DNA of 58,241 bases from Hungatella sp. UBA5385 (GCA_002409995.1 DHOR01000043.1:12192-70432); one strand, 5' to 3'; positions 1 through 8,759 are shown, numbered from the stretch's first letter. A program made the numbers and translations. The notes: generated from the sequence alone by a model not told the origin.

Positions 1-293
1 CCCTATGGTCCATTTCCTTTGTCCCCCCATAACACTTTCTCAGCCGCTGGAAAGTGAAAGTGCTTTGTATCCCATACTTTATCTCAGACGTTGGGAGGGA
101 AAAATATAGGTGTGTCGCAGTTGTTTCCATGATATGTTTGGTTGTTATTGTGTTTTTGAAAAATAGCTTTTATTGAGTATTTAGATGTGCTATACTTACG
201 CCAAATTATTTTCCTGCTCTTATGCAGTTATTTGTTTGCTGGTCTGGTTGAACGTAGAGTGCGGAATTGTTGAAAGAAAGGGTAGGTTTTCAG
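1..293. other. Window-edge region with no gene seen
   Basis: I see no convincing coding region in the first 290 bases. The stretch is AT-rich, with a short imperfect stem around 41-60 (cactttc paired with gaaagtg). It presumably holds the promoter of the secreted protein that follows; a TTGAAA at about 155 and an AT-rich -10-like stretch lie about 16 bp apart, but this is weak. Confidence 0.4.
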
Positions 294-1064
294 ATGAAAT
301 CAAGGTTTTTAGGGGCTATGATTCTTATGGTTGCTAACGTTTTTTGTACTGGGGTAATAACGGCTGGGGCTAATACGGCAACAGATGCTATTGGGGATAA
401 TTACCCGTGGGTAAATATGGGGGGAACAGGGCAGGCTTATACCTACTCTCAAACAGGATATTATCAAGGGTCTTATGTATTTGAACTTGGGTGGAATCTG
501 AATGAAGAAGGATACAATTTTTATGTTGACAGAACGGAAATCGTTCTGTCTGATCTGACTAGTATAACGGTTTCTTTTGATAAATCCTGCAAGGAAGTTA
601 TACAGGATCAAAAAATGTTGGCAGATTTGAAGAAGTTGATGGAAAAGCTTAAAAATAAGTATTCCGATTCTGACAACCCATTATATTATCCTCTTGTAAT
701 TAGTGTTGAGTTTATTGGTGATAGTGAGCTTACAAAATTAGCTGATGAATATTATACAAATGGTAAAATGACTAGATTTTCTGCTATTTTTACTGCACTT
801 GATATAGAAATTCAAAAAGAATATTGTAATAGAATGATTGAAGAAAAAAAACTTTCTTTCTTTTCCTCATGCGCTCCTAATATGAATAAGGATATTCTTG
901 GATTTTGCGCTGAAAAAGCTTATCAGAAAGATAGACTCACTTTTTTTGATGCAGTCGCTCCTTATTTAACAAATGACCAAAGGCAAGAATGGGTCGCAAG
1001 AACCACGAAAGATCATAGGATTACATTTCTTGATTCTTTAACGGAAGAAACTGATCCCGAATAA
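294..1064 (+). CDS. Secreted hypothetical protein
   Basis: I do not recognise the family. The start at the ATG at 294 is preferred over the in-frame TTG at 267 because it follows a GGTAGG-type ribosome binding site and begins a clean signal peptide (MKSRFLGAMILMVANVFC, then a cleavable Ala/Gly-rich stretch). The mature 230-residue protein has a short aromatic and Gly-rich N-terminal part, then a charged, largely helical region. That region contains three similar segments of the type KxRLTFFDAVAPY, KKLSFFSSCAPN and DHRITFLDSL in the last 80 residues, suggesting a short degenerate repeat. Base composition is visibly more AT-rich than the housekeeping genes, consistent with accessory or transferred DNA. 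It could be a surface or secreted effector; no function is claimed. Confidence 0.6.
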   Translation: MKSRFLGAMILMVANVFCTGVITAGANTATDAIGDNYPWVNMGGTGQAYTYSQTGYYQGSYVFELGWNLNEEGYNFYVDRTEIVLSDLTSITVSFDKSCKEVIQDQKMLADLKKLMEKLKNKYSDSDNPLYYPLVISVEFIGDSELTKLADEYYTNGKMTRFSAIFTALDIEIQKEYCNRMIEEKKLSFFSSCAPNMNKDILGFCAEKAYQKDRLTFFDAVAPYLTNDQRQEWVARTTKDHRITFLDSLTEETDPE

Positions 1065-1069
1065 TATAG

Positions 1070-1183
1070 TAAACCCCCGATATTCTAGTGTCTTGTCCAG
1101 CTCATAATTAGCCTAATAGGCAGTGCTATTAGTCTAAAGATGAACTGGACAAAACACTAGCTTTAAGACATATCGGGGGGTTA
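1070..1183. repeat. Nested inverted repeat: terminator stem with an inserted MITE-like palindrome
   Basis: The outer arms 1070-1082 (taaacccccgata) and 1171-1183 (tatcggggggtta) pair almost perfectly and are followed by a T tract at 1184-1190, as in a rho-independent terminator for the preceding gene. Between them lies a second, longer palindrome. CTAGTGTCTTGTCCAG at 1085-1100 pairs with CTGGACAAAACACTAG at 1145-1160, and an inner arm tagcctaatag pairs with ctattagtcta. The inner element begins and ends in CTAG, which allows a TA duplication. The layout can be read as a very long hairpin terminator or as a tiny mariner-like element that landed in a terminator loop. Confidence 0.6.
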
Positions 1184-1217
1184 TTTTTTTATATTGTCGT
1201 ACTATGTACTGTGTTAT

Positions 1218-2402
1218 TTATTGTTCATTTTCTGTTGCTATTTCGCCATATGGCAATATGTACAGTACCCGGTCGAGAATTTCGCATACCATTGGGGCTG
1301 ACTCTCTTAGCTGCTCTTTGATATCGGGGTCGTTGACATAGTATTCTACCAGTTCGCCGAAGACGAACTGCATGTCATCGTCGTAGTAATCTGGAATGTA
1401 TAGGTAGTCGTTTATGTAGCCGCGGTACATGAACAGGTCCTGGGCATCCTCTTTGTCCGAGTTGTAGCAGTCGGCTGCATAGCCGATGTATTCACCAAAG
1501 GCGGCTGTCAGGTCCTCTGCTTTACAGAATTTGATTTTTCTGTAGCTTGTATCCAGTTTATGGTATACGTAGTATTGGCCGTTGCCTGAGGTGGGGGCTG
1601 AGAAGTATTGTTTGTCTGGGTAGTATACGATCTCCCATCCGTGAGATATGAAATAATCAATCCAGTTTCTTGGAATGTTTTGAAGGGCTTTTGTGATTTC
1701 TTCTTTCTCCTCGGAGGTCAGGGAGGATTCCTTTTTTTTGCCCTGGATTACGATATCGTGTTTTTTGTCTCTTTGGCCGTTTTTATCCATATAGTTTAAA
1801 CCTACATACTGGTTGGCTGCCATTTGACCATTTTCCAGAAAATGATATTTTAACCCATCTACGATCTTATCTCCTGAGGCTGACATCTCCCCTCTGGTTG
1901 TAAAATAATACCAGCTTCCATCATCGTCTAGAAACCATCCTTTTGTAAGCTCTCCCTCTGGTGTGAAATAGTACCACTTTTCTCTTTCATCATTGTAACA
2001 CCAGCCGATTGCAAGATCTCCTGTATCTCGGAATAAATATTGATAGCCGTTTACTTTGGTCCATCCTGTTGCCATATATCCATCACGGTCAAAATGATAC
2101 CAATAGTCTCCAATCTTTTCCCAGCAATTCCTTTTGTAGGTATCATCGTTATTTATATACTTCCATTCGCTTCCGTCTTCCTGCCAATGCCATGAATCGA
2201 TTTCGTCCGCTTTTGTTTCGTCTGATATAGTTTTATCTGATATAATTTCATCTGATATAGTTTCCCCGGTTTCGTTTTCTGCGGTTTTAGTCTCCTCTAC
2301 TCCGTTTTGTGGAGTTTGGGGGTCCTCAGCGTATGTATTAACAGACCAAAATGAAGTCAATATCAAACAGGTGGCTGTAGCTGCTATCATCTGCTTTTTC
2401 AA
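1218..2402 (-). CDS. Secreted protein with cell-wall-binding (choline-binding-like) repeats
   Basis: The start is probably TTG at 2402. It lies about a dozen bases after a strong GGAAAGGAG and gives a signal peptide (LKKQMIAATATCLILTSFWS, ending near YAEDP), whereas the upstream ATG at 2435 precedes that site. After a short acidic linker rich in ETISDE repeats (about residues 35-70) come five or so aromatic CW_binding_1/glucan-binding repeats (DGSWYYFTTRGEM, REKWYYFTPEGEL, GDYWYHFDRDGYM) up to about residue 190. An uncharacterised C-terminal domain of about 200 residues rich in Tyr and Asp follows. Repeats of this type anchor proteins to teichoic acids or polysaccharide on the cell surface. 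The C-terminal domain has no motif I recognise, so the enzymatic or binding role is open. Confidence 0.75.
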   Translation of the reverse strand: MKKQMIAATATCLILTSFWSVNTYAEDPQTPQNGVEETKTAENETGETISDEIISDKTISDETKADEIDSWHWQEDGSEWKYINNDDTYKRNCWEKIGDYWYHFDRDGYMATGWTKVNGYQYLFRDTGDLAIGWCYNDEREKWYYFTPEGELTKGWFLDDDGSWYYFTTRGEMSASGDKIVDGLKYHFLENGQMAANQYVGLNYMDKNGQRDKKHDIVIQGKKKESSLTSEEKEEITKALQNIPRNWIDYFISHGWEIVYYPDKQYFSAPTSGNGQYYVYHKLDTSYRKIKFCKAEDLTAAFGEYIGYAADCYNSDKEDAQDLFMYRGYINDYLYIPDYYDDDMQFVFGELVEYYVNDPDIKEQLRESAPMVCEILDRVLYILPYGEIATENEQ

Positions 2403-2597
2403 TAAATCTCCACACTCCTTTCCTGTAGTTTCCATGACTTTATATGGTGATTGTACTATAATAGCTTTAAAAAGTACAGGTTTGAAATCTGAAGTTTTTG
2501 TGAATTATCTTTAACACTTCCCTTTTTTCTTCTGTTCCTTTATAATGTTTTATAGAATTAAAACTTAGACTAAAACTGAAAGTGAGGTAGTGAAACC

Positions 2598-2813
2598 TTG
2601 AAGTTAAAACGCATTCTGGCTGTGGCCGGAATTATTCTGATTCTGTCCATGTATGTAATTGCTATTGTTTCTGCTTTTTCAGACAGCCCTAATTCTAAAT
2701 CTTGGCTTATGGCAGCTGTTTTTTCAACGGTTATTGTTCCCATAGTTATTTATACATTTCAAATGGTTTATCGATTGCTGAAACCGGGAGATGGGGATGA
2801 ACCCTCTAATTAA
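2598..2813 (+). CDS. Small two-helix membrane protein
   Basis: A 71-residue protein beginning with TTG at 2598, preceded by a GTGAGGTAG ribosome binding site. Two hydrophobic segments (about residues 7-27 and 36-58) are joined by a short polar loop containing SDSPNSKS; the C-terminus is charged (KPGDGDEPSN). Small proteins of this layout are common and unnamed in Lachnospiraceae. It is followed immediately by a strong hairpin, so it is probably monocistronic. Confidence 0.65.
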   Translation: MKLKRILAVAGIILILSMYVIAIVSAFSDSPNSKSWLMAAVFSTVIVPIVIYTFQMVYRLLKPGDGDEPSN

Positions 2814-2820
2814 TGAATAA

Positions 2821-2855
2821 GCCGGCAGGTGATACGTTCACTTGCCGGCCTTCTT
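2821..2855 (+). terminator. Rho-independent terminator
   Basis: GCCGGCAGGTGA pairs with TCACTTGCCGGC around a TACGT loop, followed by a short T-rich run. It lies 8 bases after the small membrane protein. The stem is symmetric enough that it may also help end the converging lipoprotein transcript. Confidence 0.8.
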
Positions 2856-2903
2856 ACACCATTGTTATTTACTTTGCCTGTGAAACTGCTGCTAAGAAAC
2901 AGG

Positions 2904-4379
2904 CTATGAACCGTTTGTTAATATCTGCCCATCGTCTGCCCGGATGGAAAGAATAATCCCCTCTGCGACCTGCCTTGCAATATTATAACTTTCGGCCTCA
3001 GACATTTCATTGACTGACCATGCATCCGGATTTACCACATTTCCATAAAAATTCCATACAGGAATCAGCTCTAACTCATTTTGAGTCTGGCTATCTTCAC
3101 GGGTAATAAAAGCATACTCCAGTTTTACTTCATCAACCTTAATTGTAGTTCCTAATGTATTCTTTGCTCCAGTTATGGCCTCATTCGGAAGGCTGGTAAT
3201 CCCTCGCTCTGCTGCAGGATCATTAATTCTACTTACCTCTTTAGGGGGAAACAAATCTTTACAATATTGTTCAAAAAGCTGACAAACCGCCTCAAATGGC
3301 AGCAGAAAGATACCGTTATCCTGCCCATCCTCCACCTGTACCTTGTCAATGATCTTTAGCTGATTCAGAGTTCCAGCCTCACTGAAATACAGATCAATAT
3401 AAGGTCCTCTAATACGGGACTTCCCCAATAAGTCGGTTGTAGGCGGAGTATTACAGCCTGCACCATTAACAGAAGGAGTGAAGGTGAGCCAATATTCCAT
3501 TTCTGAAATGTTCTTTCCCTCTGTTTTGAAGTAGGACTCTCTCCACCTTCCTCTGTAAATTTCATAATTTTTAAAACCTGATGCTTCAACCAGCGCCTTC
3601 CCTTTTTCATCAAACTCCTGACGTTTTTCTCTGGTAGAATCAGAGGGGTCGATACCTGGGCTATAAATCATACCAGGCTTTTCCGTGGTGCGTCCATCCG
3701 TTTCTTCCCTTGTTAGCCAAATCAGAGAAATAGTCTCGATCTCATCAGATTCAGAAGTTCGGTAAGATAGTCTGTAATCGTTTCCGTCCTTTCCGGTTCC
3801 CTCATCCACTGTTAAATGGATCTTGTATATTTCGCTGTCATCTTCAGCCTTTTCCGTGGTGCGTCCATCCGATTCTTTCGTTGTGAGCCGAGTCAGTGGA
3901 AGCAGCTCAATCTCATCAGATTCAGAGGTCCGATTTTCAGCCACAGGCTGTGTTGTATAGGAGTCTGATGGTCTCCACTGAATCCCCATGGTCTCCGTCA
4001 AAGCAGTCTTTACCTGATTATATTCCTCTTGTGTAAAATTAGCAGTACGTGCCTTCTTTTTCACTGCCTTGGCATGATCCGGAACTATAACAGGAGCATC
4101 GGCCTGCAGGACTATGCCCTCTTCCCTTATCTCCGCCCTATATCTCTCCGGGGCCTCTGTCAGCTCCCTGACACCGGTTCCTTCCCCCATTTCTGTCTCT
4201 GCCGTATCTGTCTCCTGCTCTTTCCCTGTCTGCTGTTCTGAAGCCGTTGACTGTTCCGAAACCGTTGTCTCCTGCTTTTCACCGATTACTCTGGGTTCTC
4301 CTGAATTTCCGCATGCTGCCAGAAATGCTGCAATGAAAACAGTTGCCAGAATAACAACGGATATATGGTATCTTTTCAA
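2904..4379 (-). CDS. Lipoprotein of unknown function, third gene of a two-component operon
   Basis: 491 residues starting at a TTG behind AAAGGAG. The N-terminus is a lipoprotein signal with lipobox LAAC (Cys22), then a Gln/Glu/Thr-rich linker to about residue 70, so it is predicted to be anchored outside the membrane. I do not recognise the main domain. Residues about 150-235 contain a tandem duplication: RTSESDEIE and DGRTTEK each occur twice, and the DNA repeat is offset by 171 bp (57 codons; ttccgtggtg at 3681 and 3852). The gene lies 124 bp downstream of the histidine kinase in the same direction, with a direct-repeat site in the gap. This suggests that it is an output or sensing partner of the two-component system. 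Confidence 0.7.
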   Translation of the reverse strand: MKRYHISVVILATVFIAAFLAACGNSGEPRVIGEKQETTVSEQSTASEQQTGKEQETDTAETEMGEGTGVRELTEAPERYRAEIREEGIVLQADAPVIVPDHAKAVKKKARTANFTQEEYNQVKTALTETMGIQWRPSDSYTTQPVAENRTSESDEIELLPLTRLTTKESDGRTTEKAEDDSEIYKIHLTVDEGTGKDGNDYRLSYRTSESDEIETISLIWLTREETDGRTTEKPGMIYSPGIDPSDSTREKRQEFDEKGKALVEASGFKNYEIYRGRWRESYFKTEGKNISEMEYWLTFTPSVNGAGCNTPPTTDLLGKSRIRGPYIDLYFSEAGTLNQLKIIDKVQVEDGQDNGIFLLPFEAVCQLFEQYCKDLFPPKEVSRINDPAAERGITSLPNEAITGAKNTLGTTIKVDEVKLEYAFITREDSQTQNELELIPVWNFYGNVVNPDAWSVNEMSEAESYNIARQVAEGIILSIRADDGQILTNGS

Positions 4380-4444
4380 TGTGTTTCCGCTCCTTTTCTC
4401 TTTGATGCCCTCATTGTAACCGGTTCAAACAGCAAAGTCCTCAT

Positions 4445-4466
4445 CAAAATGTAAACGTTTTGTAAA
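4445..4466 (-). promoter_or_regulatory. Candidate OmpR-type response-regulator site (direct repeat)
   Basis: Read on the minus strand, two adjacent 11-bp units, TTTACAAAACG and TTTACATTTTG, lie in the 124-bp gap between the kinase and lipoprotein genes. Tandem 11-bp units are the usual binding arrangement of PhoB/OmpR winged-helix regulators. A partly similar TTTGTAATG lies upstream of the response regulator gene near 6640. The function is inferred from spacing only. Confidence 0.4.
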
Positions 4467-4503
4467 TGGCTCCAAATGAGGTCATCAGGTATCCGGCACT
4501 GCA

Positions 4504-5910
4504 TTACCGGAAGCATTGGTCCGGCAGATGAAGCAGCACCTCTGTGCCTCTATCAGTCCGCTCTCCATCTGTATCACTCTTGTTCCCACTGCCAGCCTGA
4601 CGGCTTCTAATCTCCATTCGGATACCATGAAGAATGGCGATCCGGTCACAGAGAGCCAGTCCCAGTCCTGAGCCGCCCTCGCTTCTGGTTCTTGATTTGT
4701 CCGCCATATAAAATGCCTCTGTTACATGAGGCAAATCCTTTTCAGGAATCCCACAGCCCTCATCTCGTATGGAAATAATATCTTTATCAGCCTTAAGCCA
4801 GATTCGTCCTCCTGGTTGGGAGGCCTTTACTGCGTTATGCACCAAATTATTAAGAAGAGCAAGCAAAAGCTCCCTGTCTCCGTTTATTGTAATATGCTTG
4901 TCTGCATCTACTGTTTCCGCCTTAATCCTAATACCCTTTTCTCTCCGCAATATTTCCGTTTCCCTGATTATTTCCTGAAAAAGCTCCTTTACATCAAGTT
5001 CTTCAAACTGAACCTCATCATTTTCATATGCACCCAGGAAATTCAGCATTTTTGAAGAAAGCCGCTCCAGACGCAGGCTTGCATGGTGAATCTGCTCCAG
5101 GGCCCGCTTCTGTTTCTCCTCCGGCAGCTTTACATGAAGCAGACTGTCCGAATACCCGATAACAGCAGTCATAGGTGTCTTAATCTCATGAGCCAATGCC
5201 CCAAGCAACAGCTGCAAATCCTCCACTTGACTTTCCACCTTCTCTGTCATCTGATTGAAAACCTGCGCAAACTCGCCAATCTCATCCTGACTCTCCACAG
5301 GAACCCGTTCATCCAGCCCGCCCTCACCAATTTTCTCCGCTGCCTTTGTCAGCCGCTGTAAAGGCTTCAATGCCTTACGAGCCAGAATGAACACCACGGC
5401 TCCTGTAACGGTCCAGATAAGGCCACACAGCAGAATTAATTGTATCACACGGTGTTCAATCTCCTGATAATAGGGGGAGATATCCTGGGTCAGAAGCACC
5501 TGATATCCAGGGAACTGGCTGATTTCCTGTTTCATCAGCAAAACCGACTTATTTCCCAGATGCTGAATCATGTGAGTATCCTCCAGGGCAGAGGGGGAAA
5601 GAACTTCATAATCTGTAAGATTTACAAGGCACTCCTCCCCCTTTAGCAGTGCATACCCTTCCTTATAGCATCTTCGGAACTGATACTTAAGATATGCCTC
5701 CGCTGCTATATCTCCCAGATTTTCATACTCCTCTCTGGTGCCTATCTCAGCTAATGCATAGGCAATAGAATCCATCTGCTTTCCATAATTATCCACTGCT
5801 ACAGCAATACTCTGGGAACGCATCTGCCACACAGCCGCACCGCTGATCGCCAGAAAACCGGCCCCTAGCCCGGCAGAAAGTATCACCATCAATTTTTTCG
5901 TAAGCTTCAT
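4504..5910 (-). CDS. Sensor histidine kinase (HAMP, HisKA, HATPase)
   Basis: The membrane kinase of a two-component system. The real start is the ATG at 5910 (MKLTKKLMVIL) behind GGAGGTG; longer starts run back into the response regulator gene. Layout of the 468 residues: first membrane helix about 5-28, extracellular sensor region about 30-155, second helix about 156-178, HAMP about 179-230, and HisKA with the phospho-acceptor in ALAHEIKTP (His241). The HATPase follows, with N-box (NNLVHNAVKAS), G1 (DEGCGIP) and G2 (GSGLGLAL). The gene overlaps the regulator's ribosome-binding and stop region (regulator stop at 5916), so the pair is translationally linked. The extracellular domain gives no clue to the ligand; cell-envelope stress is a guess. 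Confidence 0.92.
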   Translation of the reverse strand: MKLTKKLMVILSAGLGAGFLAISGAAVWQMRSQSIAVAVDNYGKQMDSIAYALAEIGTREEYENLGDIAAEAYLKYQFRRCYKEGYALLKGEECLVNLTDYEVLSPSALEDTHMIQHLGNKSVLLMKQEISQFPGYQVLLTQDISPYYQEIEHRVIQLILLCGLIWTVTGAVVFILARKALKPLQRLTKAAEKIGEGGLDERVPVESQDEIGEFAQVFNQMTEKVESQVEDLQLLLGALAHEIKTPMTAVIGYSDSLLHVKLPEEKQKRALEQIHHASLRLERLSSKMLNFLGAYENDEVQFEELDVKELFQEIIRETEILRREKGIRIKAETVDADKHITINGDRELLLALLNNLVHNAVKASQPGGRIWLKADKDIISIRDEGCGIPEKDLPHVTEAFYMADKSRTRSEGGSGLGLALCDRIAILHGIRMEIRSRQAGSGNKSDTDGERTDRGTEVLLHLPDQCFR

Positions 5911-5915
5911 GTACC

Positions 5916-6581
5916 TTACACCTCCAGGCGGTATCCCAGCTTCGGAATGGTCTGTATCCTGGCTCCTGCCTTCAATTTCTTGCGCAGGCTTGCCACATGG
6001 ACGTCTACAGTCCGGGTCTCTCCACCGTAATCTCCACCCCAAATCTTATCCAGAAGCTGATTTCTGGTAAATGCCACATTTTGATTTCGGAAGAAAAAGA
6101 GAAGCAGGTCATACTCCATAGGCTTTAAGGAAACCTCTTTTCCCTCCTCCAATACCTTATGGCCTGTCAGGTCTATACGGCAGCCGTCAATTTCTATAAA
6201 GTCCTTCAGCTTCTTTCTTCGCTTCAGCACATTTTCCACTCTGGCAAAAAGTTCCATCATCTCAAAAGGCTTCACCATATAATCCTCCGCTCCAAGGCGC
6301 AGCCCCTTCACTTTGGAAGCAACGTCAGCCTTGGCTGTAAGAAAGATACAGGGGATTTCCTTCTCATTCAAACCCTGGATTAAGTCAAATCCATCGGGCC
6401 CAGGCAGCATCACATCAACCAGAGCCAGATCGTAAAGTCCTCTGTCTTCACGAATCTTCTTCTCTGCCTCTAAGCCGTCCTCTGCTAAATCCACCTCATA
6501 GCCCACTGCTTCCAGATTCATGGAAAGCAGTTCCCTGATGGATGCCTCGTCCTCTATAATCAGAATTTTATTCTTGTCCAT
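5916..6581 (-). CDS. OmpR/PhoB-family response regulator
   Basis: 221 residues: a receiver domain (1-118) with the acidic pair near residue 10, phospho-acceptor Asp56 in LALVDVMLP, Thr82 and Lys104 (MVKPFE), then a winged-helix Trans_reg_C domain with the recognition region GGDYGGETRTVDVHVASLRKK. It is the first gene of the operon, behind AGGAGAC at 6588-6594. Its stop codon lies inside the ribosome binding site of the kinase gene. No consensus -35 is visible upstream although a TATACT -10-like box is present, which fits activated or autoregulated expression (inference). Confidence 0.93.
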   Translation of the reverse strand: MDKNKILIIEDEASIRELLSMNLEAVGYEVDLAEDGLEAEKKIREDRGLYDLALVDVMLPGPDGFDLIQGLNEKEIPCIFLTAKADVASKVKGLRLGAEDYMVKPFEMMELFARVENVLKRRKKLKDFIEIDGCRIDLTGHKVLEEGKEVSLKPMEYDLLLFFFRNQNVAFTRNQLLDKIWGGDYGGETRTVDVHVASLRKKLKAGARIQTIPKLGYRLEV

Positions 6582-6781
6582 GGTTGTCTCCTTCTGCTTT
6601 ATTAGTTAAAATCAGTATATCATGTTTTCATAATCAGGCTCATTACAAATTTATTAACTTAAAGTGAACCCAGGAGATCAGATGGCTCAGATGAATATCT
6701 CCACACTCTGGAAATTGTGGTAGAATGAAAGGAATGAGAACGATATATGAATTTAAAAATGAATTTGACGGAGGAAACAAA

Positions 6782-7105
6782 ATGCAAGAAGAAAAAAAGT
6801 GCAAGTTCTATGAATGGGATGAAGTTGCATTTGTATTGCCTGATGAATATACAATAGATGACAGCAGTGATTTATCTGATGCCTTAAGAGTTTTTTATTC
6901 AGTTGGTGGATATGACTTTTTTAATGTTGTTGACCCACGATATTACGCTGCTAATTGGTTGAACTTTATCGGCAACTTGTATGAAGAAATTATGGATGGC
7001 AATTATGTTTCTGCCGGAAAGCATTATACCATTCCACTTAATGAAGCACAAAAACAAGATTTAACGAGGCGTGGTGTTTGTAAAGTCTTTGTTACTGATA
7101 TTTGA
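6782..7105 (+). CDS. Hypothetical protein of accessory type
   Basis: 107 residues if started at the ATG at 6782, which has a good GGAGG site; the longer reading from 6725 has none. The protein is acidic and aromatic (YEWDEVAFVLPDEY, FFNVVDPRYYAANWLNFIGNLYEEIM) with no motif, signal or membrane segment that I recognise. It sits alone on the plus strand between two minus-strand operons and is followed by the remains of another reading frame and a long hairpin. This suggests that it came in with a now degraded element. Confidence 0.5.
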   Translation: MQEEKKCKFYEWDEVAFVLPDEYTIDDSSDLSDALRVFYSVGGYDFFNVVDPRYYAANWLNFIGNLYEEIMDGNYVSAGKHYTIPLNEAQKQDLTRRGVCKVFVTDI

Positions 7106-7131
7106 ACTCTTGGGCGAATCGCCCTTGTTAA

Positions 7132-7248
7132 TATAAAAATGCACAAATTGAAGATAAAGAAAAAGCACCACAGCTTTTAGGTGAATTACTGAAAGAATCC
7201 ATTGGACGAGTTGTAAACGACTTTTTTGTGAATACGTATTACGAATAA
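7132..7248 (+). pseudogene. Orphan 3' gene fragment
   Basis: An open frame with no start codon of its own encodes a coherent-looking amphipathic C-terminus (EKAPQLLGELLKESIGRV, then NDFFVNTYYE, stop at 7246-7248) directly after a TAA at 7129. It looks like the tail of a gene whose 5' part has been lost. I cannot name the parent gene. Together with the neighbouring 7293-7354 hairpin it marks a scar between the two-component operon and purA. Confidence 0.4.
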
Positions 7249-7292
7249 ATGTAAGACTGTAAAGCCAGAGAAGCCAGTCAGTGTCCAGTCAG

Positions 7293-7354
7293 TGGTAATG
7301 GTAAGACTGTCAATGCGGTGCTGTATCGCCGCTGACATTCTTACCCGTCACCAC
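7293..7354. repeat. Long imperfect hairpin in an element scar
   Basis: GTGGTAATGGTAAGACTGTC at 7293-7312 pairs imperfectly with the complementary run ending in GTCACCAC at 7354; the core is GCGG/CCGC around tgctgtatcg. There is no T tract on either strand, so it is a poor intrinsic terminator even though it lies just downstream of purA. Just upstream is a short direct repeat of CCAGTCAGTG (7274-7293). Probably the residue of an inserted element. Confidence 0.45.
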
Positions 7355-7375
7355 AATTCAGGCATTTAAACTAAA

Positions 7376-8653
7376 CTAATCACGATAAATAATATCATCT
7401 CTCCCCGGCCCATTAGAAATCATAGTAATAGGAGTTTCCAACTCATTTTCAATAAACTCTATATACTTTCTGCAATTTTCAGGCAAATCTTCGTATTTGC
7501 GAATTCCTCTAATATCACAGTTCCAACCAGGCAGTGTTGTATAAACAGGCTTTGCTTTCCCTAGCCTGGTTGTAGTTGGGAAATCCTTAGTAACCTCTCC
7601 GTCGATTTCATAACCGATACAGACAGGAAGTTCTTCCAGATAACCAAGCACATCCAATACTGTAAGTGCAGCTTCTGTTGCTCCCTGAATGCGGCAGCCA
7701 TATCTGCTTGCTACTGCATCAAACCAGCCCATACGTCTTGGTCTTCCAGTAGTTGCGCCATATTCTCCGCCATCACCGCCACGTTTTCTTAATTCGTCAG
7801 CTTCTTCTCCGAAGATTTCACTGACAAATGCACCTGCTCCCACTGCACTGGAATAAGCTTTTACTACTGCTGTAATGGTCTTTATTTCATAAGGAGGAAT
7901 TCCTGCTCCGATTGCGCCATAAGCTGCCAGTGTGGAAGATGAAGTTACCATTGGGTAGATTCCATGATCAGGATCCTTTAGCGAACCTAACTGACCTTCC
8001 AAAAGTATATTCTTACCTTCTTTTATTGCATTATATAGGTAACTGGAAACATCGCATACATAAGGAGCTACCATATCTCTGTACTGTATCAATGTCTGAT
8101 ACAATTCTTCCGGATCAATGGCAGGTTTATGGTAAAGATGTTCCAGAATAATATTCTTAGTTTCACAGACAAACGCTATCTTTTCTCTCAAAGCCTCTGA
8201 GTCAAACAGCTCACTTACCTGGAAACCTATTTTTGCGTATTTATCTGAATAGAAGGGAGCAATTCCTGATTTTGTGGAACCAAAAGAATTCTTGCCCAGA
8301 CGTTCTTCTTCATATTGATCAAAGAGAATATGGTAAGGCATGAGAATCTGAGCGCGGTCAGACACCAGAATGTGAGGTGTTGGAACGCCCTTGCTTACAA
8401 GGTCACTGACTTCCTTCATTAAAAATGGAATATTAAGCGCTACTCCATTGCCGATCACACTTGTGGTATGGTCATAGAAAACACCCGATGGAAGCAGATG
8501 AAGTGCAAATTTACCATAGCTGTTGATAATTGTATGCCCTGCATTGCTGCCTCCCTGAAATCGGATGATAATATCGGATTCCTTAGCCAGCATGTCTGTG
8601 ATTTTCCCTTTTCCCTCATCGCCCCAGTTAGCTCCTACAATTGCTCTTACCAT
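7376..8653 (-). CDS. purA: Adenylosuccinate synthetase
   Basis: Joins IMP and aspartate using GTP in the first committed step of AMP synthesis. The start at the ATG at 8653 sits behind AAGGAGG and gives 425 residues, the usual bacterial length. The N-terminal loop GANWGDEGKGK (7-17) with catalytic Asp12 and the conserved His40 in GGSNAGHT match the family. Further on are the IMP-binding region and a TTTGRPRRMGWFD segment typical of PurA. It is the last gene of the purine cluster, about 100 bp after the LysR regulator gene. Confidence 0.96.
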   Translation of the reverse strand: MVRAIVGANWGDEGKGKITDMLAKESDIIIRFQGGSNAGHTIINSYGKFALHLLPSGVFYDHTTSVIGNGVALNIPFLMKEVSDLVSKGVPTPHILVSDRAQILMPYHILFDQYEEERLGKNSFGSTKSGIAPFYSDKYAKIGFQVSELFDSEALREKIAFVCETKNIILEHLYHKPAIDPEELYQTLIQYRDMVAPYVCDVSSYLYNAIKEGKNILLEGQLGSLKDPDHGIYPMVTSSSTLAAYGAIGAGIPPYEIKTITAVVKAYSSAVGAGAFVSEIFGEEADELRKRGGDGGEYGATTGRPRRMGWFDAVASRYGCRIQGATEAALTVLDVLGYLEELPVCIGYEIDGEVTKDFPTTTRLGKAKPVYTTLPGWNCDIRGIRKYEDLPENCRKYIEFIENELETPITMISNGPGRDDIIYRD

Positions 8654-8759
8654 TATTTTGTCCTCCTTAGAATGAAAACACAATTTTTACCTGCTTATGA
8701 TACAATAAAAGGTATGTATAAGTAAAGTAAATATTAGTTATGTTTTCCATAAGTCCCAA

